Shown piece by piece: positions 31,837 through 40,740 of a stretch of DNA of 64,000 nucleotides. The notes beneath the pieces are model-generated. The model was not told the origin of the DNA. It searched no databases and was given only the letters and a program-made list of their open reading frames with translations. The stretch is taken from positions 62,001 to 126,000 of the forward strand of contig NZ_PGDQ01000007.1 of the NCBI RefSeq assembly GCF_003073135.1. Direction: 5' to 3'. The position numbers and the translations under genes are program-made. The DNA is from Euzebya rosea (lineage in GTDB: Bacteria > Actinomycetota > Nitriliruptoria > Euzebyales > Euzebyaceae). The first letter of the stretch is position 1, and each line of letters begins with the position of its first letter.

Positions 31837-33375
31837 ATGAACGCAACCCGCCACCGCCGCGTCCCCGTGCACGCCGCCGCCGCCCTCGTCGTCATCGTCC
31901 TGACCGCCTGCGGAACGTCCCCCGACGCCGTCACCACGGCCTCGACCGACGCCGTGTCCGAGGCAACGACCTCCTCGTCCTCCTCGTCCTCCTCGTCCTC
32001 CTCGTCAACCGCGACCGGGCCGGCCGAGGACGACGGCGCGCTGTTCCCCGTGACCATCGAGCACCAGTTCGGTGAGACCGTTGTCCCGTCCGAGCCCGAA
32101 CGGGTGGTCACGGTCGGGTTCAACGATCAGGACGACCTGCTGGCCCTCGGTGTGGTGCCGGTCGGCATCCGTGACTGGTACGGGGACCAACCCCACGCCG
32201 TGTGGCCGTGGGCGACCGAAGCCCTCGGCGACGCCGAGCCGGAGGTCCTGTCCCCCGCCGAGCTCGACTTCGAAGCCATCGCCGCACTCGACCCCGACCT
32301 CATCATCGGCGTCTCCTCGGGCATGACCGACCAGGACTACGGCTTGCTCAGCGCGATCGCGCCGACGATCGCCCAGTCCGCAGACTTCGTCGAGTACGGG
32401 ACCCCCTGGCAGGACCGCGCCCTCCGGATCGGTCGGGCCGTCGGACGGCTGGACGAGGCCCAGCAGCGCGTCGACGACATCGAGGCCCGCCTCGCGGAGA
32501 TCCGCGATGACCACCCGGAGTTCCAGGGAGCCACCGCCGCCGTCGCCTTCACCTACGACGACCAGCCGGGTGCGTACGCCAGCGAGGACGGCCGTGCGCG
32601 GCTGCTCGGTGACATGGGGTTCGTCACTCCCGAGGCCTACGACGACCTGGCGGGTGACCAGTTCTACGCATCGTTCTCCGCCGAACATGCCGACCTGCTG
32701 GAGACCGACGTCATCGTCTGGGTCTCCTCGGGGGCCGAGGCCGAGGCCGCGATCCGCGACATGCCGTTGCGGGACACCCTCACCGCCGTCCAGGAGGGCC
32801 GAGAGGTCTTCCTCGACACCGTCACCGCCGGCGCCTTCTCCTTCGGCAGCCTGCTGAGCCTGCCGGCGCTCCTCGACAGCCTCGTCCCGCAGCTCGAGGC
32901 GGCGGTCGACGGTGACCCGGCCACGGCCGTGCCCGCATCGTCCTTCGGCGCAGCGTCCCCTGCGGAGTCGGCTGACCCCACCGACGACACCGGCGACGTC
33001 GACGAGACGCCGGAGCCCGTGGCCTTCGCCGATCCCGACGAGGCCGCCGCGGCCGCCGTCTGGGAGCTGGTGTTCGACTCCTCCGCCCCCGTCGAGGACA
33101 AGGTGGGTCACCTGGAGGACGGCGATGCCGTGACGGGCACCCTCCGGGCCTACGCCGACGCCGGGGACGGTGTCGGGGGAATCGTGCTGCAGCCGACGGC
33201 GGTCACGATCGACGCGGACTCGGCCACGGTGACCTACGACGTCCTGTTCTCGGGTCGCCCGGCCTACACCGACCAGACCGGCTCGCTCGTCCGGACCGAC
33301 GACACCTGGACGGTGCCGACCGAGGCGCTGTGCGCGTTCATGGCCTCCGCCCGAGTCCCCTGCGAGCAGGGATGA
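31837..33375 (+). CDS. Iron-siderophore ABC transporter binding lipoprotein with extra C-terminal domain
   Basis: A 512-residue lipoprotein. The lipobox VLTAC puts the anchored cysteine at residue 25. A Thr/Ser linker with twelve consecutive serines follows. Residues about 70-350 are a class III periplasmic-binding fold for Fe3+-siderophores (PSEPERVVTVGFNDQDDLLALGVVPVG, then DPDLIIGVSSGMTDQDYGLL). Past an acidic Asp/Thr/Pro linker, residues about 400-510 form an additional module (AAAAVWELVFDSSAPVEDKVGHLEDG...) that resembles the small fold in mycobacterial MTB12-like antigens, not normally fused to binding proteins. The siderophore-interacting gene follows with an ATGA overlap. An iron box lies upstream. 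Confidence 0.88.
   Translation: MNATRHRRVPVHAAAALVVIVLTACGTSPDAVTTASTDAVSEATTSSSSSSSSSSSSTATGPAEDDGALFPVTIEHQFGETVVPSEPERVVTVGFNDQDDLLALGVVPVGIRDWYGDQPHAVWPWATEALGDAEPEVLSPAELDFEAIAALDPDLIIGVSSGMTDQDYGLLSAIAPTIAQSADFVEYGTPWQDRALRIGRAVGRLDEAQQRVDDIEARLAEIRDDHPEFQGATAAVAFTYDDQPGAYASEDGRARLLGDMGFVTPEAYDDLAGDQFYASFSAEHADLLETDVIVWVSSGAEAEAAIRDMPLRDTLTAVQEGREVFLDTVTAGAFSFGSLLSLPALLDSLVPQLEAAVDGDPATAVPASSFGAASPAESADPTDDTGDVDETPEPVAFADPDEAAAAAVWELVFDSSAPVEDKVGHLEDGDAVTGTLRAYADAGDGVGGIVLQPTAVTIDADSATVTYDVLFSGRPAYTDQTGSLVRTDDTWTVPTEALCAFMASARVPCEQG
31971..32006 (+). repeat. Four perfect 9-bp repeats encoding polyserine
   Basis: The unit CTCCTCGTC occurs four times without mismatch and encodes most of the serine run in the lipoprotein linker. 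Because 9 is a multiple of 3, gain or loss of a unit changes linker length by three residues and keeps the frame. Confidence 0.9.
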
Positions 33376-34166
33376 GCACGGGCACCGTCCAGCCGGGGGC
33401 CGCGACGCCGATCCAGACGATGATCACCGCGGTCAGCCGCGTCGAGGACGTCCACCCGGCCCTTCGCCGGGTGACGCTGACGGGGCCGGCCATCGGCGAC
33501 CTCGTGTTGCCCGGCCCCGAGGCGTTCTTCCACCTGCTCCTGCCGCCCCCGGGGCGGGCGACGCTGACCGTGGACACCTCGTTCACGTGGGAGGCGTACG
33601 CGGCCACCCCCGAGGGCGACCGCCCTCGGGGTGCGTACTACACCGTCTGGGAGCACCGGCCGGCCAGCGCCGAGATCGACGTCCTCGTGGTGCTGCACGG
33701 CGGCGTGGCGACCGCGTCGGCCTGGGCCGCGCGGGCGAACCCCGGGGACCCCGTCGCGATCTGGGGCCCTCGGACCGCGTTCGCGCCGCCCCCCGCAGCC
33801 AGCAGGTGGGTGCTGTGCGCGGACGAGACGGGCACGCCGGCCGCCGCGGGCGTCCTCCGGGCCCGGCCACCGGGCACGCCCGCGATCCTGCTCCTCGAGA
33901 CCGACACCCCCGCGACCCGCCAACCGCTCGGCGACCTGCCGGACGTCGAGGTGCGCTGGTGCTACCGCCGGGGCAGGCCGGCCGGATCGACCACCCTGCT
34001 GCCCGATGCGCTGGCCGACGAGTCCCCGGGCCCGGATGCGTTCGTCTGGGCGGCCGCCGAGCACGAGGCGGTGGCCGCCGTCCGCGACATCGTCGCCGCC
34101 GCCGGGGTCCGGCGTGCCCACCGCTCGTTGCTGGCCTACTGGCGCAGGTCGGCCCCAACCACCTGA
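33372..34166 (+). CDS. Siderophore-interacting protein (SIP, flavin ferric reductase family)
   Basis: This 264-residue protein belongs to the SIP/ViuB family, which reduces ferric siderophores in the cytosol to free iron. The N-terminal part is a FAD-binding barrel, HPALRRVTLTGP and PRGAYYTVWEHRP being its core with the R-x-Y-[TS] signature (here GAYYTV). The C-terminal NAD(P)H-like domain ends in the family's SLLAYWRRS motif. ATG 33372 overlaps the binding-protein stop by four bases. Its 3' end overlaps the convergent ATPase gene by 31 bases. Confidence 0.9.
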   Translation: MSTGTVQPGAATPIQTMITAVSRVEDVHPALRRVTLTGPAIGDLVLPGPEAFFHLLLPPPGRATLTVDTSFTWEAYAATPEGDRPRGAYYTVWEHRPASAEIDVLVVLHGGVATASAWAARANPGDPVAIWGPRTAFAPPPAASRWVLCADETGTPAAAGVLRARPPGTPAILLLETDTPATRQPLGDLPDVEVRWCYRRGRPAGSTTLLPDALADESPGPDAFVWAAAEHEAVAAVRDIVAAAGVRRAHRSLLAYWRRSAPTT

Positions 34167-35062
34167 CAGCCACCGTGGGCGACCGGCGTCGCCCCCGTTC
34201 GGTGGGCTGCCCCGAGCGGCAGCACCAGCGGGGTGCCCGACACCGGGTCGGTGATGATCCGACAGGGCAGGCCGAAGACCTCCTGCACACGGTCGGCGGT
34301 GACCACCTCCACCGGAGGGCCCTCGGCCACGATCCGTCCGTGACGCATCGCGATCAGGTGGTCGCCGTACCTCGCGGCCTGGTTGAGGTCGTGCAGCACT
34401 AGGACGATGGTCCGCCCGTGGCTCGTGTTCAGCTCGCGCAGGAGGTCCAGCACCTCGATCTGGTGGGCGAGGTCGAGGTAGGTCGTCGGCTCGTCCAGCA
34501 GCATCACGGGGGTCCGCTGGGCGAGCGCCATGGCGATCCACACACGCTGGCGCTGGCCACCGGACAGCTCGTCGACGGGACGGCTGGCGAGCTCGGACGT
34601 GCCGGTCGCCTCGAGGGCCTCGATCACCGCCGCTTCGTCGGCATCGCTCCACTGGGCGAACCAGCGCTGGTGGGGCTGCCGGCCACGGCCGACCAGGTCA
34701 CCGACCGTGATGCCCGACGGGGCGATCGGCGACTGGGGCAGCAGGCCGAGGCGCCGGGCGACCGCCTTGGTGGGCATCCGGTGGATGTCGTGCCCGTCGA
34801 GGTGGATCGTCCCCGTGGTCGGGCGCAGCAGACGGGCGAGGCCACGGAGCAACGTGGACTTGCCGCAGGCGTTGGCCCCGACGATCACCGTCACCTTCCC
34901 GCGGGGAACGGCCACGTCCAGGTCGTCGACGACCAGCCGCTGGTCGTAGGCGAGCGACACCCCCGTGGCGGTCAGCGCTGCATCCGCGGCATCGGCCTGG
35001 TCACGGCGAGAACGCGGGTCGGGCAGTGTGCGGGGGTGGGTGGACGCGGGTGTCGGGGTCAT
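34136..35062 (-). CDS. Fe-siderophore ABC transporter ATP-binding protein (FepC type)
   Basis: A 308-residue ABC ATPase. Walker A is GANACGKST at 62-70, the Q-loop contains LPQS, the signature is LSGGQ at 166-170, Walker B is MLLDEP, and the switch His lies in VLHDLNQA. The spacing and the DLNQAARYGD ending are typical of the FecE/FepC group. The first 30 residues and the last 25 are extra, Pro/Thr-rich and tail-like. ATG 35062 overlaps the permease stop (ATGA). The complex imports Fe-siderophores collected by the lipoprotein at 31837. Confidence 0.93.
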   Translation of the reverse strand: MTPTPASTHPRTLPDPRSRRDQADAADAALTATGVSLAYDQRLVVDDLDVAVPRGKVTVIVGANACGKSTLLRGLARLLRPTTGTIHLDGHDIHRMPTKAVARRLGLLPQSPIAPSGITVGDLVGRGRQPHQRWFAQWSDADEAAVIEALEATGTSELASRPVDELSGGQRQRVWIAMALAQRTPVMLLDEPTTYLDLAHQIEVLDLLRELNTSHGRTIVLVLHDLNQAARYGDHLIAMRHGRIVAEGPPVEVVTADRVQEVFGLPCRIITDPVSGTPLVLPLGAAHRTGATPVAHGGCQVVGADLRQ

Positions 35063-36123
35063 CGCGATGCTCCGATGCGGTGGGATCGGCCGAGCAGGTA
35101 CAGCAGGTAGGGAGCGCCGACGAGGGCGGTGGCGACGCCCACGGGAAGGCCGCCCATCAGGTGCTGGGCGACGAGATCGGCCGAAAGCAGCATGCAGGCA
35201 CCGGCCGCCATGGCGGGGACGAGCGCCACACCGCCGGTTCGCGACAGCCGCGCGGCGATGGGGGGTGCCGCGAGGGCGACGAAGGCGACCGGGCCGGCGG
35301 CGGCGACGGCGACGGCAGCAAGCAGGACGCTCGCCAGCACGAGCAGGGCCCTGGACCACTCGACGCGGGTGCCCAGCTGGCGGGCGGCGTCGTCACCGAG
35401 CTGCAGCGCACGGAGTGCCCGGGCTCCCAGGAGCGTCGGTGGCACGACGACCGCGAGCGCGACGGCGACCGGTCCCACGTGAGCCCAGCTGCGGCCGTTC
35501 AGGCTGCCGGTGAGCCACACCATCGCCTGGCTGGCATCCGACAGGTCCGCGCGGGTGAGGAGGTACTGCACGACGGCGGTGGCGGCGGAGGACAACCCGA
35601 TGCCGATCAGGACCATCCGGTAGCCGCTGAGGCCGTCACGCCACGACAGCACGTACACGAGCACGGCCATGCTGATCCCCCCGATCAGGGCGCCGAGGGT
35701 GACGAGCAGGACGCTGGCGGTCCCGAGCACGATCAGCGCGACGGCTGCGGCGGACGCGCCGGCCGTGATCCCGATGATGTCGGGGCTGGCCAGGACGTTG
35801 CCGGTCACGCGCTGCAGCACGGCACCGGACAGGCCGAAGGCCGCCCCGACCATGATGCCGACGAGCGCCCTCGGCAGCCGGAGGGTGTGCACGACGAACT
35901 GCAGCTCCTCCGGCCCCCGTCCGAGCACGGCCGCCGGGATCGCCGACGGTGGGACCGGGTAGTCGCCGAGGACCATGGACAGGGTGAACAGGCCCACCAG
36001 CGCGGCGACGAGGGCGAGGGTCGCGGCGACGACGCGCCGTTCGACACGCCAGGACAGCGAGCCGACCCGGACGGCGACCCGCGAGCGGTCCTCCAGCGTC
36101 GCTGCGTCGAGGACGGGCGTCAC
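35059..36123 (-). CDS. Fe-siderophore ABC permease (FepG/FecD type)
   Basis: A 354-residue permease of the BtuC/FecCD family with about ten helices. Family motifs are LRLPRALVGIMVGAAFGLSGAVLQ near residue 85 and the cytoplasmic GDDAARQLG coupling helix near 240. A positively charged N-terminal 30 residues precede the first helix. GTG 36123 overlaps the stop of the first permease gene by four bases (GTGA). With the other permease it forms the heterodimeric channel of the importer. Confidence 0.92.
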   Translation of the reverse strand: MTPVLDAATLEDRSRVAVRVGSLSWRVERRVVAATLALVAALVGLFTLSMVLGDYPVPPSAIPAAVLGRGPEELQFVVHTLRLPRALVGIMVGAAFGLSGAVLQRVTGNVLASPDIIGITAGASAAAVALIVLGTASVLLVTLGALIGGISMAVLVYVLSWRDGLSGYRMVLIGIGLSSAATAVVQYLLTRADLSDASQAMVWLTGSLNGRSWAHVGPVAVALAVVVPPTLLGARALRALQLGDDAARQLGTRVEWSRALLVLASVLLAAVAVAAAGPVAFVALAAPPIAARLSRTGGVALVPAMAAGACMLLSADLVAQHLMGGLPVGVATALVGAPYLLYLLGRSHRIGASR

Positions 36124-37127
36124 GTCTCCACCAGCCGGCGCCGGCGAACCAACGCGACGAAGAAGGGGGCGCCGACGAGGGCAGTGACGACGCCGACCTG
36201 CAGCTCTGCCGGACGCACGACGAGACGGCCGACGACATCGGCTCCGAGCAGGAGCAGCGGGGCGAACACGAGCGAGGCCAGCAGCAACCAGCGATGGTCC
36301 GGACCCCCCAGTCCGCGGGCCACGTGCGGCACCACCAGGCCGACGAAGCCGATGGGGCCGGCGATGCTGACCGCCGACCCGACGAGCAGGACGATCGCCA
36401 CCAGCCCCACCGCCCGGCCGGTGCGCACTCGGTGGCCGAGCGCCGTGGCCACGTCGTCGCCCAGGCCGAGGGCGTTGAGCACCGGTCCGAGCAGCAACGC
36501 CAGGGCCGTGCCGGTCAGCAGGAAGGGGCCGACCGCGGTGAGGACGTCGACCTCTCCCCCCACGAGCGACCCCACCACCCAGAACCGGAACTGGTCCAGG
36601 GTCCGCTGGTCCAGGAGCAGGATGGCGCTGGTGATCGCGACGAGCATGGCGGCGACCGCCGCTCCCGCCAGCGCCAGGGTGACCGGGGAGGACGACCTGC
36701 CGCGGGCTCCGAGGAGGTACACGAGCAGCGACGCGGCCGCGGCGCCGGTCATCGCGAAGGCCATCCACCCGAGGGGCGAGGCGATGCCGAACACGTTGAT
36801 CGCGACGACGACCCCGACGGCGGCGCCCGCGTTGACCCCGAGGACCCCCGGGTCGGCCAGGGGGTTGCGGGTGATGCCCTGCACTATGGTGCCGGCCAGG
36901 CCGAGGGCCCCGCCGACGGCCAGGCCGATGATCGTCCGGGGGAGGCGCAGGGAACGCACGACGAGCTGGTCCCTGGACGTGGGATCGTGGTCGACGACCG
37001 ATCCCCAGACCTGTCCGAGCGGGATGGGGCGAGCGCCCAGCGCGAGGCTGGCCGCGACGACGACGACGAGCAGCAGGAGGCCCCCGGACAGGAGCGTCAC
37101 CTGACGGCGGGACAGGGCGACGGACAC
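36120..37127 (-). CDS. Fe-siderophore ABC permease (FepD/FecC type)
   Basis: A 335-residue permease with the same FecCD layout: LRLPRTIIGLAVGGALGLAGTIVQ near residue 60, GVNAGAAVGVVVA, the coupling helix GDDVATALGHRV near 235, and GPIGFVGLVVPHVAR, the motif that distinguishes this family. It is the first gene of the minus-strand import operon. GTG 37127 lies 13 bases from an IdeR-type box at 37140-37158, so iron should repress it. Confidence 0.93.
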   Translation of the reverse strand: MSVALSRRQVTLLSGGLLLLVVVVAASLALGARPIPLGQVWGSVVDHDPTSRDQLVVRSLRLPRTIIGLAVGGALGLAGTIVQGITRNPLADPGVLGVNAGAAVGVVVAINVFGIASPLGWMAFAMTGAAAASLLVYLLGARGRSSSPVTLALAGAAVAAMLVAITSAILLLDQRTLDQFRFWVVGSLVGGEVDVLTAVGPFLLTGTALALLLGPVLNALGLGDDVATALGHRVRTGRAVGLVAIVLLVGSAVSIAGPIGFVGLVVPHVARGLGGPDHRWLLLASLVFAPLLLLGADVVGRLVVRPAELQVGVVTALVGAPFFVALVRRRRLVET

Positions 37128-37139
37128 GGGGAACGATGG

Positions 37140-37158
37140 TAAGGAAAGGTTGACCTAA
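37140..37158 (-). promoter_or_regulatory. IdeR/DtxR-type iron box upstream of the permease operon
   Basis: TAAGGAAAGGTTGACCTAA agrees with the 19-bp IdeR consensus at 14 positions by my count, including the ACCTAA half. It lies just before the permease start and mirrors the box at 31801, so both arms of the locus are likely controlled together. Confidence 0.72.
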
Positions 37159-37273
37159 GTCCAAGTCGCCCTCACCGCTGCACATTGTTGTTGGGATTTG
37201 TACTATTGCTGGCGTGGCGCCATGACGTGGCGCACACTCGGCACAGCCGAACCCGACACCGAGGAGCGCTCCC

Positions 37274-38338
<1,065 letters not shown>

Positions 38339-38354
38339 GCGCGCAGCCGCGGCG

Positions 38355-39764
38355 TCAGCGGACCCGGGCGACCCCGTCGGCCACGGCGGCTGCAGCCACT
38401 GCCCGGCCCACGGCGAGGGCGACCTGGGTGTCCAGGGCGCTGGGGATGACCTCGCTGGCGGTCAGGACGTCCTCGGGGACGCAGGAGGCGATGGCTCGGG
38501 CGGCGGCGATCTTCATGCCCTCGGTGATGGAGTGCGCGTGGGCGTCCAGCGCGCCACGGAAGATGCCCGGGAACGCCAGCACGTTGTTGATCTGGTTGGG
38601 GTAGTCGCTGCGGCCGGTGGCCATGACGGCGGCGAGGTGCCCGACCTCCGACGGGAGGACCTCCGGCGTGGGGTTGGCGAGGGCGAAGACGATCGGGTCT
38701 GCGGCCATGCCGGCGATGTCCTCGGCGGTGACCAGTCCCGGTCCGCTGACGCCGACGAAGACGTCCGCTCCGCGGAGCGCGTCGGTGATCGTGCCGGTCA
38801 GCGCATCGCGGTTGGTGTGCTGCACGAACCACTGCTTGGCGGCGTTGAGGCCGTCGCGACCGGGGTGGATGATGCCGCCCCGGTCGACGCCGACGATGTC
38901 GCCCACCCCGGCCGCGAGCATGATCTTGGCGATGGCGGTACCCGACGCGCCGACGCCCAGGACGGCCACGCGCAGGGACTCCATCGACTTGCCGACCAGC
39001 TTCAGGGCGTTCTCGAGCGCGGCGAGGACCACGACGGCGGTGCCGTGCTGGTCGTCGTGGAAGACCGGGATGTCCAGGGACTCGCGCAGCCTGGCCTCGA
39101 CCTCGAAGCAGTGCGGGGCGGCGATGTCCTCCAGGTTGATGCCGCCGAACCCGGGGGCGATCCGCTGGACCGCCTCGACGATCGCGTCGACGTCACCCTT
39201 CGGGACGTCCAGGCAGATCGGGTAGGCGTCCACTCCCCCGAACGTCTTGAACAGCTGCGCCTTGCCCTCCATCACCGGCATCGCCGCGTGTGGGCCGATG
39301 TCGCCCAGGCCGAGGACGGCGGTGCCGTCGGACACGACGGCCACGCTGTTCTTCTTGATCGTGTGCGTGAAGGCCATGCCGGGGTCGGCCGCGATGGCTT
39401 CGCACACACGGGCGACGCCCGGGGTGTAGGCCATCGACAGGTCGTGCATGTCCCGCAGCGGCATGGTCGAGGTGACCTCGATCTTGCCGGCCTCGTGGAA
39501 CCCGAAGGTGCGGTCCTCGAACTCCAGGACCTCGCACCCGTCCAGGCCGTGCAGCGCATCGTGGACGGCCTGCATCTGTGCGGCGTCGATGCAGTTGACG
39601 ATGAGGTCCTCGTCGAGGTGTGTGGTCTTCGCCTCGAACCCCTCCAGCGCGATGATGTTGCCGCCCACCTCGCCGACGGCGATGGCAAGGCGGCCCAACG
39701 TGCCGGGCACGTTGTCGAGGCGGACGCGGAGGCGGACGGAATACGCGGCGGTGGGGATGGTCAC
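38355..39764 (-). CDS. NAD-dependent malic enzyme with N-terminal ACT domain
   Basis: A 469-residue enzyme decarboxylating malate to pyruvate. Residues 8-85 form an ACT-like regulatory domain ([24 protein letters not shown]). The catalytic part has [15 protein letters not shown], the metal/substrate region [18 protein letters not shown] and [10 protein letters not shown], and the NAD motif [12 protein letters not shown]. This ACT-fused malic enzyme type is common in Actinobacteria and Deinococcus-like groups. The start is the GTG at 39764. It is convergent with pirin, 16 bases away. Confidence 0.93.
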   Translation of the reverse strand: MTIPTAAYSVRLRVRLDNVPGTLGRLAIAVGEVGGNIIALEGFEAKTTHLDEDLIVNCIDAAQMQAVHDALHGLDGCEVLEFEDRTFGFHEAGKIEVTSTMPLRDMHDLSMAYTPGVARVCEAIAADPGMAFTHTIKKNSVAVVSDGTAVLGLGDIGPHAAMPVMEGKAQLFKTFGGVDAYPICLDVPKGDVDAIVEAVQRIAPGFGGINLEDIAAPHCFEVEARLRESLDIPVFHDDQHGTAVVVLAALENALKLVGKSMESLRVAVLGVGASGTAIAKIMLAAGVGDIVGVDRGGIIHPGRDGLNAAKQWFVQHTNRDALTGTITDALRGADVFVGVSGPGLVTAEDIAGMAADPIVFALANPTPEVLPSEVGHLAAVMATGRSDYPNQINNVLAFPGIFRGALDAHAHSITEGMKIAAARAIASCVPEDVLTASEVIPSALDTQVALAVGRAVAAAAVADGVARVR

Positions 39765-39838
39765 CGGCGCAGGCTACTTCGGTGACCATGGGGCAACGCA
39801 AAGCCCACCGAGACCTCCGGGTCCGGGTCGGTACCGGT

Positions 39839-40624
39839 TCAGTCGGCCCAGAGGGGGCTGTCGGCGATGTCGGGGCAGCCGGGCATCCCGTGTTCGAAGT
39901 AGTCGTCCCGGTCGGCGTCGAGGGTGACGACTCGTCCGATCGCCGACGCGGGCCGGTCGGCGGTCAGGATGTCCCACGGGTCGTCGGTGACATGCCCGTC
40001 GCCGGTGCTGTGGGGCGCGCAGTCGCGTGCCGCACCGAGCCCGTGGACCAGCTCGTGGGCGATCGTCCAGCTGGCGGTCGACGGCCAGACGGCGCTGCGA
40101 CGGAGGTCGTCGCCGGCACAGTTGCCGAGCAGCAGCACGACCCCGTCCGGACCGCCGATGCCGCAGGTCCGCCTGACCGCGCCGTCGTGGTCGGTGGTGA
40201 TGTCGGCCAGGACAAGCGGGAACACCTCGGGCCCGACGCGAGCGGTGATCGCCTCGTGGATCCGGAGGTAGGCGCGGTCCGGGTCGCCCACCCAGCTGTC
40301 GGGGCCCACCGGCACCCGCACGATCTCGGCGAAACCCGGTCCACGGCGGAACCGCCTGCCGGTCTGCGCCTCGATCCAGCCGATGGCGAGGTCCGCCTCG
40401 TGGAGCGCCGCGTCGGCGGTCAGGGCGTCGAAGTCGCTGCCCGGAGGCGCGGCCACGTACACGACCAGGGTGTCCCTGACGGACGGACCTCCCATGGCGA
40501 GGCCGGGGAGGACTCCCGTCGCCGCGATCGCGAGCAGCCCGAGGACGACCAGCGCGCCGACACGCCAGCCCGTCCGGGACCGTGCGGCCGGCTGCTCGTC
40601 CCAGACCGGTTCGAGGACCTCCAC
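39839..40624 (-). CDS. Membrane-anchored zinc metalloprotease-like protein
   Basis: The 261-residue product has one N-terminal helix (about 22-44) that would place the rest outside. The zinc motif HELVHGLGAARDCAPH occupies 190-205, giving H190, E191 and H194, with H205 and then a GHVTDDPWDIL stretch. The third ligand of classic metzincins (HExxHxxGxxH) is not at its normal place, so H205 or another residue may serve. It resembles actinobacterial secreted proteins with HELxHxLG...APH...HVxDDPxD. Peptidase activity is plausible but not shown. Two cysteines flank the motif. Confidence 0.72.
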   Translation of the reverse strand: MEVLEPVWDEQPAARSRTGWRVGALVVLGLLAIAATGVLPGLAMGGPSVRDTLVVYVAAPPGSDFDALTADAALHEADLAIGWIEAQTGRRFRRGPGFAEIVRVPVGPDSWVGDPDRAYLRIHEAITARVGPEVFPLVLADITTDHDGAVRRTCGIGGPDGVVLLLGNCAGDDLRRSAVWPSTASWTIAHELVHGLGAARDCAPHSTGDGHVTDDPWDILTADRPASAIGRVVTLDADRDDYFEHGMPGCPDIADSPLWAD

Positions 40625-40740
40625 TCCCCTCCTGTCGGCACGCGCGTGGCCCGGCTTGACCCCCCCTGTCTCTGGGACAGCGGGGACTAGTCGATTTTCG
40701 GCATGGCCGCCTACGTCACCGTCCGCCTACTGTCGGTGAC

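Noticed and set aside
35026-37104. 692-codon plus-strand frame over the two permease genes
   Set aside because: It is antisense to clear FecCD permeases and has low-complexity Asp/Gly/Arg sequence.
37180-37220. Promoter for pirin (TTGTTG and TACTAT)
   Set aside because: The spacing between the boxes is too short for a standard sigma factor, so it is not listed.
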